From: UBA7985 sp965658725
GTDB lineage: Bacteria > Pseudomonadota > Alphaproteobacteria > UBA7985
Reading direction: 5' to 3'
Assembly (NCBI GenBank): GCA_965658725.1
Contig: CBFHUI010000005.1
Location: 1-62,190 of the forward strand
DNA: 62,190 nt
Positions 1-8,899 of the stretch are shown here, in pieces. A program made the translations under genes and the position numbers. Positions within the stretch are counted from its first letter, which is position 1, and each line of letters begins with the position of its first letter. The notes beneath the pieces were generated by a model. It did not search any database. It had not been told where the DNA came from and saw nothing but the letters and a program-made list of their open reading frames with translations.

Positions 1-1206
1 GGGGCAGCCCAGGCTTTGATAAACCGCGTCGATCAACGACTGTCCACGCTCATTAACGAACAATCCGCTGCCCAGCTGGGTCATGCCATAGCTGAAGGCT
101 ATGCGTTGACCGGGGTCGGCAAAGCTCACAGACCCGCCGATCCCTGTGTGGCCAAAGGCCCCGTCGGGGATCCGTAGGGAACGGCCGTTGCTGCTGGGGC
201 CGGGGTTGTCCATGCGCAGCATCGCGCCGAGTGAGAACCGGGTTGGGATGGTCAGTGTGAGGTCGCGGCGGGTGCTGGCCGAAGGGGTGGCGAGCCGATC
301 AACGCCTTCGGGGCTGAGCAGCGTACCGTCATTCTCAGCCAGCGGTCGCAGCATGTTTGCGAGACCACGCGCATTGCCAATCCCGCCCGCTCCGCCGATC
401 TCAGCGGGCCAGTAAATCTTCTTGTTCGGGGTAAAACGTCCGGTGTTTACAACGGCGAGGAAGGGGATGGATTTCTTATCAAACAGCAGTTTGCGCAGAA
501 ACGGACTGGTCAGCACGCGGCGCAGCGTGAGCGGCGGCAGAGTCACTGGGGCAACCCGGCTGTATTCCGTGCGCGGCAAGCCAATATAGAAATCTGCGCC
601 CGTGGGCTTGCGCACGTGCTGTTCAAAATACGCGCCCAAACTCTGACCCGAAATCCGGCGCACAAGCTCACCCACCAGCCAGCCAAAGTTGACCATGTGG
701 TAGCCAACCGCCGTTCCCGGTTCCCAGAACGGCGTTTCCCGCTCTAGCGCTTTGGTCATGTAATCCCAGTCGGTATAGCCCGCGTTCCGGACCCGGCGGC
801 GCAGGGCGGGGAGCCCGGCGGTGTGATTGAGCAGGGCGGAGACCGTGATATCGGCCTTGCCGTTCTGAGCGAATTCCGGCCAGTACTCAGCCACCGGCGC
901 ATCCAGTGCGACGAGCCCCCGATCCACCAGCTGATGCAGGCAAATCGCGGTTGCAAGCTTGGTGTTGGAGAACAGCGGCAGCACGGTGTCAGCTTGCCAG
1001 GGTACGTGCCCGGCCGGGTCTTCATGGCCCATCCACAGATCAACCACGGTCTGCCCCTGATAAATCACACTGACGCAGGCTCCCTTCTCACCCCGTTGGC
1101 GAAAGTTGTGCACAAAGGCCTCAGCGACAGGAAGGAACGCAGGGGCGGCAAAGCCACCCAGTTCGGGCGTGTCCCCAAAGACCGTGCTCAAGCGAACACC
1201 GTGCAA
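1..1206 (-). CDS. Serine hydrolase of the class C beta-lactamase / EstB family (3' end cut by window)
   Basis: The minus-strand frame stays open from about 1260 to the left edge. It contains a beta-lactamase-fold serine hydrolase: the S-x-x-K nucleophile motif reads LFSNTK, a region like the YxN motif reads GYHMVNFGWLVGEL, and the KTG-equivalent reads HTGIGGS near the end. Such proteins are usually esterases or peptidases rather than antibiotic-resistance enzymes, and the substrate cannot be told. The last visible residues (LIDAVYQSLG) resemble the normal C-terminus of the family, so only a few codons should be missing. There is no ATG after the upstream in-frame stop at about 1261-1263. TTG at 1206 or 1191 are the possible starts, with a GGAACAGGG stretch ahead of the first. 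The gene is divergent from the LysR gene, which may control it. Confidence 0.85.
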   Translation of the reverse strand, partial: MHGVRLSTVFGDTPELGGFAAPAFLPVAEAFVHNFRQRGEKGACVSVIYQGQTVVDLWMGHEDPAGHVPWQADTVLPLFSNTKLATAICLHQLVDRGLVALDAPVAEYWPEFAQNGKADITVSALLNHTAGLPALRRRVRNAGYTDWDYMTKALERETPFWEPGTAVGYHMVNFGWLVGELVRRISGQSLGAYFEQHVRKPTGADFYIGLPRTEYSRVAPVTLPPLTLRRVLTSPFLRKLLFDKKSIPFLAVVNTGRFTPNKKIYWPAEIGGAGGIGNARGLANMLRPLAENDGTLLSPEGVDRLATPSASTRRDLTLTIPTRFSLGAMLRMDNPGPSSNGRSLRIPDGAFGHTGIGGSVSFADPGQRIAFSYGMTQLGSGLFVNERGQSLIDAVYQSLGCP

Positions 1207-1417
1207 GTCAAAGCGTTGTGACCCTGTTCCGGGTTGCTTGAGCGCTTTGAAACGTCTCCGTCAACCAAGGCAACGTTCCCTGCTTGAAGTTGATTGTGCA
1301 TTGCTCATCCCCTGTCCTTCGCCTTGCGTCTGGTTCGAAGAACTGCCTATGCTTCTGTTTGTAAGAGCCTTACCGGCAAAGTCTACGATGTAAGTTTGAC
1401 TAACCAACTGAGATCCT

Positions 1418-2332
1418 ATGGACCGGATGCGAAGCTTGCGCCAGATCGTTACTCTGGCGGACGCAGGAAACTTCAGAAAAGCGGCAGAGCGTCTGGGGGT
1501 TACCCACTCTGCGCTCAGTCAGGCAATCGCCAAGCTCGAAGACAGCTACGGCGTTCCGCTGTTTGTGCGCAACAAGCAGGAAACCGTGCCCACCGCCTTT
1601 GGACGCCGCATGGTCGAGGCCGCGCGGTCGGCGCTGGTGGAGATCGAGCGGGCTGAACGAGACGTGGCGATGATGCGCAACTGGGAAACCGGCGTGCTCA
1701 CCATCGGCTCCGACCCCAATGTCGCCGAAAGTCTGCTTGCGCCCGTACTGGTCAGCATGATGCGCCGTCATCCCCACGTGCGGATCAAAGTGCTGTCGTG
1801 CAATTGGCAGGCGATGGAACAGGCGCTGCTCAACAAGGCAATCGACATCTATGTTGGCTTGGCTCCTGACCGGCGTACGGATGCGTTGGTCTATGACAGC
1901 ATCCCACTTGCCCCGCCGATTTGTGTCTGTCGGACAGGACATCCGCTGATTGGCAGATCGCTGCGGATCCAGGACATCCGCCCCTTTCCCTTCCTCGCCG
2001 CTGATGCACCGATCTGGTACCTCGAAAACGTCCGCCAGACCTACCCGGATGAACTCAAGACGCTGGATGACGTGCGTTCGACCTTCCTGATGACCCAGGA
2101 CCTCGGTCTGATGCGCAAGATGATCGCCGAGACCGACGCGATTGGTGTGCTGCCGGCTCAAGTTGTCTCAAACCAACTCAAGCGCAACGAAATGGCCAAG
2201 CTGCGCTTTCACCGCGAGCCCTTCCGCGGCAGTCTGCCGGGCGTGATTGCACGGCTGGACGGCTATCCGCTACCACCGATCGCCCAAGCGCTGGTCACCC
2301 GCATTCATCGTGCGGTGCAGAAGCGGGGCTGA
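1418..2332 (+). CDS. LysR-family transcriptional regulator
   Basis: The 304-residue protein has a winged helix-turn-helix at about residues 5-65 (FRKAAERLGVTHSALSQAI is the recognition region), followed by a periplasmic-binding-protein-like effector domain. The length is normal for LysR regulators. It is divergent from the serine hydrolase and sits 31 bp before the beta-propeller gene, so either neighbour may be its target; the 211 bp to the left would hold the shared promoter. The effector is unknown. Confidence 0.92.
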   Translation: MDRMRSLRQIVTLADAGNFRKAAERLGVTHSALSQAIAKLEDSYGVPLFVRNKQETVPTAFGRRMVEAARSALVEIERAERDVAMMRNWETGVLTIGSDPNVAESLLAPVLVSMMRRHPHVRIKVLSCNWQAMEQALLNKAIDIYVGLAPDRRTDALVYDSIPLAPPICVCRTGHPLIGRSLRIQDIRPFPFLAADAPIWYLENVRQTYPDELKTLDDVRSTFLMTQDLGLMRKMIAETDAIGVLPAQVVSNQLKRNEMAKLRFHREPFRGSLPGVIARLDGYPLPPIAQALVTRIHRAVQKRG

Positions 2333-2363
2333 GCGCCCATCCCTGAAAGAGGAGACCCCGCCC

Positions 2364-3305
2364 ATGAAGCAGCCCGAGTTCAAGCCCATGAAGGGGTTTC
2401 AAACGGTTTCGATCGGGGGGTCGAGCGGCCCTGAAGACATCTACGTTCTTGACGATGGGGCGTTGATTTGTGCCAGCGACGCGGGCGAGATCCTGCGGAT
2501 TGAGCCAGACTTGAAAACCGTTTCTGTGGTCGCACAGGTTGGTGGGCGTGGACTGGGGGTGGATCGGCTCCCGGACGGACGTCTGGTTGTCTGCAACGCG
2601 GAACTGGGTTTGCAGGCGGTGGACCTGCAGACTGGCGCTGTTGAGGCGCTGGTGACCGAGATCGACGGCGAGCCGCTGGCCTTCTGCAACAACGCCGCCG
2701 TGGCGCGCGACGGCACCGTCTATTTTAGCTCTTCGACCACGCGGCATGGGATCAACGAAAGCACCAAAGACATCCTCGAAGGGCGTCGAACAGGTCGCCT
2801 GTTCCGCCGCTTGCCCGATGGCCGCGTTGAGACGTTGCTGAGCGGGATTCTCTTTGCCAACGGTGTGGCGCTGAGCCCGGATGAGGACTTTGTGGTCCTG
2901 AATTCAACGGGCGAATACGCCATGCACCGGCTGTGGCTCAGCGGAGAGCGGGCCGGACAGCACGACATGTTTGCCACTGACCTCCCGGGCTTCCCGGATA
3001 ACCTAAGCGTCGGCACTGACGGCCTGCTGTGGTGCGCCGTGGTCACGCCAGTGACTTCCGCGCTGAAAATGATCGAGGGGCTGCCTTTATGGCTGCGCGG
3101 GATCCTCGCGCTGCTCCCCGAACTGCCCAGTGCCAAGCCGGTCAAGGCTGCCTTCTGCCTTGCCTTCGACTGGGATGGCACCCTTGTCCACGCTTTTGAA
3201 GATCGTTCGGGCCATTTTTTCTTCACCACGGCCGCGCGTGAGCACAAAGGCCGGGTCTACTTAGGCAGTTTGCACGGCGACGCCATGGCCTGCTTCGAAA
3301 TTTAA
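2364..3305 (+). CDS. SMP-30 / strictosidine-synthase-like beta-propeller protein
   Basis: The product has 313 residues. The ATG at 2364 is preceded by GAAAGAGGAGACC; the longer open frame starting inside lysR is not needed. The motifs FANGVALSPDEDFVVLNSTG and LPGFPDNLSVGTDGLLW are typical of six-bladed strictosidine-synthase-like or gluconolactonase-like propellers, which bind Ca2+ and usually hydrolyse lactones or esters. No signal peptide is visible, so it is probably cytoplasmic. It lies just downstream of the LysR gene on the same strand and may share its transcript. A lactonase role is inference; no substrate is indicated. Confidence 0.82.
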   Translation: MKQPEFKPMKGFQTVSIGGSSGPEDIYVLDDGALICASDAGEILRIEPDLKTVSVVAQVGGRGLGVDRLPDGRLVVCNAELGLQAVDLQTGAVEALVTEIDGEPLAFCNNAAVARDGTVYFSSSTTRHGINESTKDILEGRRTGRLFRRLPDGRVETLLSGILFANGVALSPDEDFVVLNSTGEYAMHRLWLSGERAGQHDMFATDLPGFPDNLSVGTDGLLWCAVVTPVTSALKMIEGLPLWLRGILALLPELPSAKPVKAAFCLAFDWDGTLVHAFEDRSGHFFFTTAAREHKGRVYLGSLHGDAMACFEI

Positions 3306-3405
3306 GACGGGTTTTTCAGAGTGTTTTCCCCCCAAGGACGGGATATAGAGAGGACATGCAGATCGTGGGGTGCAACCACCACCACGCGCGAAACAGGGAC
3401 TGAGC

Positions 3406-4302
3406 ATGCGCCGTATCCGCCGAGCCGTTTTGCCTGTTGCAGGCCTGGGCACCCGCTTCTTGCCGGCAACCAAAGCCATGCCGAAAGAGATGCTGACGGT
3501 CGTCGACCGCCCCGTGATTCAGCACGCAGTGCAGGAAGCCTTGGCCAGCGGGATCGAACAGCTGATTTTTGTCACTGGTCGCGGCAAGACCGCGATCGAG
3601 GACCACTTCGACCACGCCTTTGAGCTGGAAGCGACCCTTGCCGCGCGGGGAAAGGACGAAGCCCTGCAGACGGTCGAAGCCACCAACTTCCCACCCGGAA
3701 CCATCGCCTACGTAAGGCAGCAGGAGCCGCTCGGCCTCGGTCACGCGGTCTGGTGCGCGCGCCACGTGATTGGCGATGAGCCCTTTGCTGTGCTTCTGCC
3801 TGATGACATCATATTGGGTGGCGAGCCTTGTCTGCGCCAGCTGCTGGAGGTCTATGAGCACATGGATACCCCCGGCGCCAACCTGATTGGGGTGGAAGCA
3901 GTGGAGCCAGAGATGACCCGCAAGTTCGGCATCCTCGATATCGACCACTGGCACGAGGACGGCACATCCTTCACCGCCAAAGGCATTGTCGAGAAGCCTG
4001 AACCGGATCAGGCCCCCTCGAACATGGCCGTCTTTGGCCGCTACATCCTCGACCCCTCCGTCCTGCGCCATTTGGACCGGCAGGAGCAAGGCGCGGGCGG
4101 GGAAATCCAACTGACCGATGCCATTGATGCGAGCATTCAGGACGGCGTGGCTACAGTGGGGCACTTGTGCGAAGGCCGCCGCTTTGACTGTGGTTCCAAG
4201 GAGGGTTTCGTGCTGGCTAACGTTGCCTATGCGCTGCAGGACAGTGTCATCGGGCCGGGGCTGAAGCCAGCGATCAAGGCGCTGGTAGATGGCGACGCTT
4301 AA
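3406..4302 (+). CDS. galU: UTP-glucose-1-phosphate uridylyltransferase
   Basis: This enzyme makes UDP-glucose from UTP and glucose-1-phosphate for polysaccharide and glycolipid synthesis. The 298-residue product starts with the nucleotidyltransferase signature VLPVAGLGTRFLPATKAMPK (residues 8-27) and carries the conserved LPDDIILGG and KPEPDQAPSNMAVFGRY regions. The ATG at 3406 follows an AAACAGGG ribosome-binding region; the upstream ATG at 3370 would add 12 unrelated residues. It ends at a strong hairpin shared with the convergent fhs gene. This is a housekeeping gene with no visible tie to its catabolic neighbours. Confidence 0.96.
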   Translation: MRRIRRAVLPVAGLGTRFLPATKAMPKEMLTVVDRPVIQHAVQEALASGIEQLIFVTGRGKTAIEDHFDHAFELEATLAARGKDEALQTVEATNFPPGTIAYVRQQEPLGLGHAVWCARHVIGDEPFAVLLPDDIILGGEPCLRQLLEVYEHMDTPGANLIGVEAVEPEMTRKFGILDIDHWHEDGTSFTAKGIVEKPEPDQAPSNMAVFGRYILDPSVLRHLDRQEQGAGGEIQLTDAIDASIQDGVATVGHLCEGRRFDCGSKEGFVLANVAYALQDSVIGPGLKPAIKALVDGDA

Positions 4303-4330
4303 GCGCTTCACCGCTGTGATGACAAAGAAA

Positions 4331-4360
4331 AAGCCCGCGCCGGTTCCCCGGCGCGGGCTT
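4331..4360. terminator. Bidirectional intrinsic terminator between galU and fhs
   Basis: A perfect 13-bp stem (AAGCCCGCGCCGG, 4331-4343, pairing with 4348-4360) closes a TTCC loop. As are on the left and Ts on the right, so it can end transcription from both convergent genes. Confidence 0.92.
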
Positions 4361-4386
4361 TTTCGTTTCAGGCGGGCTGAAGGGCC

Positions 4387-6063
4387 TTAGAACAGACCTT
4401 CAATATCACCAGCTTCGTTAAGCATGATCGACTCAGCCGCTGGCGTGCGTGGCAGGCCGGGCATGGTCATGATCTCACCGCAGATCGCGACGATGAAGCC
4501 CGCGCCGGCGGAGAGGCGCACTTCACGCACGGGCAGCGAGTGACCGGTTGGTGCACCGCGCAGGTTTGGATCGGTAGAGAACGAGTACTGCGTCTTCGCC
4601 ATGCAAACCGGCAGGTTGCCATAGCCGGCTTCTTCCCATGCCTTGAGCTGATCGCGGATCTTTTTGTCCGCGAGCACTTCGTCTGCACGATAAATGCGCT
4701 TGGCCACAGTCTCGATCTTCTGGAACAGGCCCATGTCATCGGGGTAGAGTGGGGAGAACTGAGCCATGCCACTATCAGCGATTTCTGCTACGCGCGTCGC
4801 AAGTTCCTTGACGCCTTCTGAGCCATGCGCCCAGTGCTTACACAGGATGGCTTCAGAGCCCATTTCTTCGACGTAAGCCTTGACCGCTGCAACTTCGGCG
4901 TCGGTGTCGGTGACGAAGTGGTTGATCGCGACAACCGCCGGCACACCGAAGGATTTCACGTTCTCGATGTGACGGCCAAGGTTCGAGCAGCCCGCTTTGA
5001 CCGCTTCCACGTTTTCCGGGCCGAGGTCGGCTTTGGCAACGCCGCCGTTCATCTTCATCGCGCGAACGGTGGCGACGATCACGACCGCATCAGGGGCGAG
5101 ACCGGCCTTGCGGCACTTGATGTTCATGAACTTCTCAGCGCCCAGATCCGCGCCGAAACCCGCTTCGGTGACAACGTAGTCGGCAAGCTTCAGTGCCGTC
5201 GTCGTCGCAACAACGGAGTTACAGCCGTGCGCGATGTTGGCGAAAGGACCGCCGTGCACGAAGGCTGGGTTGTTTTCGAGCGTTTGTACCAGGTTTGGCT
5301 GCATGGCCTGCTGCAGCAGAACCGTCATCGCGCCGTCCGCCTTGATGTCGCGGCAGTAAACCGGGCTGCGGTCGCGGCGGTAAGCCACGATGATGTCGCC
5401 GAGACGCTTCTTGAGGTCATCCAGATCGTTGGCCAGACACAGGATTGCCATGACTTCAGACGCCACGGTGATGTCAAAGCCAGCCTGACGCGGGAAGCCG
5501 TTAGAGACACCGCCCAGAGACGTCACGACGTCGCGCAGCGCGCGGTCGTTCATGTCGAGCACGCGACGCCAGGTCACTCGGCGGGTGTCGATTTCCAGCT
5601 CGTTGCCCCAGTAGATGTGGTTCTCGATCATCGCGGCGAGCAAGTTGTGCGCCGACGTGATGGCGTGGAAGTCGCCGGTGAAGTGCAGGTTCATTTCCTC
5701 CATCGGAACCACCTGCGCGTAACCGCCACCCGCAGCGCCGCCCTTCATGCCGAAGCATGGGCCCAGCGAAGCTTCGCGGATACAAATCGCTGCTTTCTTG
5801 CCGATGGCGTTTAGGCCGTCACCCAGACCCACGGTCGTAGTCGTCTTGCCTTCACCGGCCGGGGTCGGGTTGATCGCGGTGACGAGAATCAGCTTGCCGT
5901 CCTTCTTCCCCCTTTGTGCCTTGATGAACTCGGCGGAAATCTTCGCCTTGTCGTGGCCGAAAGGAAGGAGGTCATCGTAACCGATGCCGAGCTTTTCGCC
6001 GATCTGCTGGATCGGCTGTTTCTTGGCTTCGCGGGCAATTTCAATGTCGGACTTGAAAGACAT
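4387..6063 (-). CDS. fhs: Formate-tetrahydrofolate ligase
   Basis: The enzyme joins formate and tetrahydrofolate, with ATP, to give 10-formyl-THF; the reaction is reversible and can release formate with ATP gain. The 558-residue product has the full family length. The ATP-binding motif TAINPTPAGEGKTTTTVGLG is at residues 62-81, and EASLGPCFGMKGGAAGGGYAQ follows. It is the third gene of a minus-strand operon after the two formate dehydrogenase genes (36-bp gap), so formate activation and formate oxidation are probably expressed together. Homologues next to lignin O-demethylase genes (LigH in sphingomonads) recycle methyl-THF units. A LigM-like gene lies at 42.7 kb in this window. Confidence 0.97.
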   Translation of the reverse strand: MSFKSDIEIAREAKKQPIQQIGEKLGIGYDDLLPFGHDKAKISAEFIKAQRGKKDGKLILVTAINPTPAGEGKTTTTVGLGDGLNAIGKKAAICIREASLGPCFGMKGGAAGGGYAQVVPMEEMNLHFTGDFHAITSAHNLLAAMIENHIYWGNELEIDTRRVTWRRVLDMNDRALRDVVTSLGGVSNGFPRQAGFDITVASEVMAILCLANDLDDLKKRLGDIIVAYRRDRSPVYCRDIKADGAMTVLLQQAMQPNLVQTLENNPAFVHGGPFANIAHGCNSVVATTTALKLADYVVTEAGFGADLGAEKFMNIKCRKAGLAPDAVVIVATVRAMKMNGGVAKADLGPENVEAVKAGCSNLGRHIENVKSFGVPAVVAINHFVTDTDAEVAAVKAYVEEMGSEAILCKHWAHGSEGVKELATRVAEIADSGMAQFSPLYPDDMGLFQKIETVAKRIYRADEVLADKKIRDQLKAWEEAGYGNLPVCMAKTQYSFSTDPNLRGAPTGHSLPVREVRLSAGAGFIVAICGEIMTMPGLPRTPAAESIMLNEAGDIEGLF

Positions 6064-6099
6064 GGTGTGGCCTTCGTGTTGGAGGGTCTGTCTGTTGGG

Positions 6100-8895
6100 T
6101 TAAACGGTTGCTTCGGCTGAAGCTTTCTCCACCCGCACGGCGGAGAACTTGAACTCAGGGATCTTGCCGTAGGGGTCGAGCGCTGAGTTCGTAAGGATAT
6201 TGGCGGCCGCTTCGACGTAGGCGAAGGGCAGGAACACCTGATCGGGAGAGACCGCACGGTCTTCGCGAACCATGACGTTCACGCTGCCCCGGCGGGTGGT
6301 CAGGGAGACCACGTCACCGGCCACGGCGCCGAGTTTACGCAGGGTGCTCGGGTGCATGGAGCAGTTTGCTTCCGGCTCCAGCGCGTCGAGTACGCTCGCC
6401 CGGCGCGTCATCGAGCCAGTGTGCCAGTGCTCCAGCTGACGGCCGGTGATCAGGATCATCGGGAATTCGTCATCTGGGGTTTCATCCGGTGCGACCAGAT
6501 TGGCCGGGGTAAAGCGTGCGCGGCCCTCGGCCCGCGGGAAACCATCGCCAAAGACGATAGGCTGTCCGGGGTCTTCCGGGCTGAGCGAGGGGTAAGTCAC
6601 TGCGTTCTGTTCACCCAGACGGTCCCACGTGATGTTGTCGAGCGACTTCATGCTCTGTTTCATCTCGGCAAACACTTCGCTGGGGTGGCTGTAGGTCCAA
6701 CCCAGACCGAGGCGCTTGGCCAGTTCCGTGGTGATTGCCCAGTCTTCACGGGCTTCACCGGGGGCCGGCACCGCCGGACGACCCATCTGCACCTGTCGGT
6801 TGGTGTTGGTCACGGTCCCGGTCTTCTCCGGCCACGCTGCAGCGGGCAGGATCACGTCAGCGTAGTTCGCGGTTTCCGTCAGGAAGATGTCCTGCACCAC
6901 CAGATGTTCGAGCTTGGCCAGCGCATCGCGGGCGTGATCGACGTCGGGGTCAGACATGGCCGGGTTTTCGCCCAGCACGTACATCCCCTTGATCCGGTCT
7001 TCGTGGACCGCGTCCATGATTTCCACGACCGTTAGGCCTTTCTGACCGGCAATGTCCTGCCCGTCGTTCCAGATTTCGTGGAATGCCGTGCGGACGCCTT
7101 CGTCTTCGACAGACTGGTAATCCGGCAGGAACATCGGGATCAGCCCGGCGTCAGATGCGCCCTGCACGTTGTTCTGTCCCCGCAGCGGATGCAGGCCCGC
7201 GCCCGGACGACCAACGTGACCACACATCAGCGCCAGTGAAATCAGGCAGCGCGAGTTGTCGGTGCCGTGGATGTGCTGAGAAATACCCATGCCCCAGAAG
7301 ATCATCCCCGCCTTTGCCGTTGCAAAGTCACGGGCCACCGCGCGCAGCACGTCGGCTTCAATCCCGCAGATCTCGGCCATCTTCTCCGGCGTAAAGTCCG
7401 CAAGATGGGCCTTCATCGCGGGCCAGTTCTCGGTAAAGCCGTCAATGTACTGCTGGTCGTAGAGTTCTTCTTCAACGATCACGTTCATGATCGCGTTGAG
7501 CATGGCAACGTCTGTCCCCGGCTTGAATTGCAGGGAGTGGGTCGCGTGGCGCTTCAGGCCCATGGCGCGCGGATCCATCAGGATCAGCTTGCCGCCGCGC
7601 TTGGCGAACTGCTTGAAGTAGGTGGCCGCGACCGGGTGGTTCTCGATCGGGTTGGCCCCGATAACGATCGCCACGTCCGCGTTTTCAATCTCGTTAAAGG
7701 TCGCTGTTACCGCGCCAGAACCAACGTTCTCCATCAGCGCCGCAACAGAGGACGCGTGACACAAGCGGGTGCAGTGATCGACGTTGTTGTGGCCAAAGCC
7801 CTGCCGGATCAGCTTTTGGAACAGGTAGGCTTCTTCGTTCGAACACTTGGCCGAACCGAAACCGGCAACCGTCTGCCCGCCTTCGCTGTCCCGCAGACGC
7901 GCAAGACCGCCCGCGGCTACATCGAGCGCCTCTTCCCACGTGGCTTCGCGGAAGTGGGTGGAAAGTGTCGCAGGATCGACGTTCAGGCCCTTGGCCGGCG
8001 CGTCGTCGCGGCGGATCAAAGGGGTGGTGAGACGGTGCGGGTGAGCGATGTAATCAAAGCCGAAACGGCCCTTCACGCAAAGCCGCTGCTCGTTCGCAGG
8101 ACCATCAACGCCATCGACCCAGGCAATCTTGTCATCCTTGATCTTGAACGAAAGCTGACAGCCAACCCCGCAGTACGGGCAGACCGACTTTACTTCGCGG
8201 TCAAAGTCCTGACTGTCGCCCACTTCGTTCTCACCAACGGCACCGGAGGGCATGAGCGCACCCGTAGGGCAGGCCTGCACACATTCGCCGCAGGCCACAC
8301 AGGTGGACTGACCCATGGGGTCGTCGAGGTCAAAGGTGATCTTGGCGTCGTGTCCGCGACCGGACAGGCCAATGACGTCGTTCACCTGCACTTCGCGGCA
8401 GGCACGGACGCAGAGGTTACACTGAATGCAGGCGTCAAGGTTGACCCGCATGGCAACATGAGAGTCATCGAGTAGCGGAACGCGGCATTCTTCCAACGCG
8501 GGAAAGCGGCTCTCCGTTACGCCCTGAACCTCTGCCATATCCCAGAAGTGCGAAGACTTGTCGTGCGCGACGTCGCGCTCTGGCTGATCGGCGACCAGCA
8601 GTTCCATCACCGTCTTGCGGGCCTTGTCGGCGCGCTCGGAAGCGGCGGAGACCACCATGCCTTCGCGCGGCTCGCGGATACAGGACGCGACCAACGTGCG
8701 CTCGCCTTCAACTTCAACCATGCACGCCCGACAGTTGCCGTCTGAGCGATAGCCCGGCTCGTCCGCGTAGCACAGGTGCGGGATGGTCGTGCCTTCGCGC
8801 TTGGCGACTTGCCAGATGGTCTCGCCGGGAAGCGCGTGGACTTCCTTGCCGTCGAGCGTGAACTTGATCGTATCGACTGGGTTTCCGTCAGGCAT
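6100..8895 (-). CDS. fdhA: NAD-dependent formate dehydrogenase, molybdopterin (alpha) subunit
   Basis: This 931-residue catalytic subunit oxidises formate to CO2. In order: an N-terminal [2Fe-2S] domain (Cys42, Cys55, Cys58, Cys72), a NuoG-like cluster region, a two-[4Fe-4S] ferredoxin region (ACIQCNLCVRAC and CVACGECVQACPTGA), the CPYCGVGC cluster, and a bis-MGD catalytic domain. The active-site motif is HCTRLCHASS, so the metal ligand is Cys and not selenocysteine. It starts 4 bp after the fused diaphorase gene. Similar soluble enzymes are FdsA of Cupriavidus and Rhodobacter. No fdhD or small FdsD-like gene lies beside it, which differs from the usual fds operon. Confidence 0.95.
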   Translation of the reverse strand: MPDGNPVDTIKFTLDGKEVHALPGETIWQVAKREGTTIPHLCYADEPGYRSDGNCRACMVEVEGERTLVASCIREPREGMVVSAASERADKARKTVMELLVADQPERDVAHDKSSHFWDMAEVQGVTESRFPALEECRVPLLDDSHVAMRVNLDACIQCNLCVRACREVQVNDVIGLSGRGHDAKITFDLDDPMGQSTCVACGECVQACPTGALMPSGAVGENEVGDSQDFDREVKSVCPYCGVGCQLSFKIKDDKIAWVDGVDGPANEQRLCVKGRFGFDYIAHPHRLTTPLIRRDDAPAKGLNVDPATLSTHFREATWEEALDVAAGGLARLRDSEGGQTVAGFGSAKCSNEEAYLFQKLIRQGFGHNNVDHCTRLCHASSVAALMENVGSGAVTATFNEIENADVAIVIGANPIENHPVAATYFKQFAKRGGKLILMDPRAMGLKRHATHSLQFKPGTDVAMLNAIMNVIVEEELYDQQYIDGFTENWPAMKAHLADFTPEKMAEICGIEADVLRAVARDFATAKAGMIFWGMGISQHIHGTDNSRCLISLALMCGHVGRPGAGLHPLRGQNNVQGASDAGLIPMFLPDYQSVEDEGVRTAFHEIWNDGQDIAGQKGLTVVEIMDAVHEDRIKGMYVLGENPAMSDPDVDHARDALAKLEHLVVQDIFLTETANYADVILPAAAWPEKTGTVTNTNRQVQMGRPAVPAPGEAREDWAITTELAKRLGLGWTYSHPSEVFAEMKQSMKSLDNITWDRLGEQNAVTYPSLSPEDPGQPIVFGDGFPRAEGRARFTPANLVAPDETPDDEFPMILITGRQLEHWHTGSMTRRASVLDALEPEANCSMHPSTLRKLGAVAGDVVSLTTRRGSVNVMVREDRAVSPDQVFLPFAYVEAAANILTNSALDPYGKIPEFKFSAVRVEKASAEATV

Positions 8896-8899
8896 GATC

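Noticed and set aside
4825..5814. Long plus-strand frame opposite fhs, and similar long frames opposite fdhA (7267-8475) and fdhB (9485-10924)
   Set aside because: They are antisense shadows of strongly conserved genes in GC-rich DNA and have no recognisable protein features.
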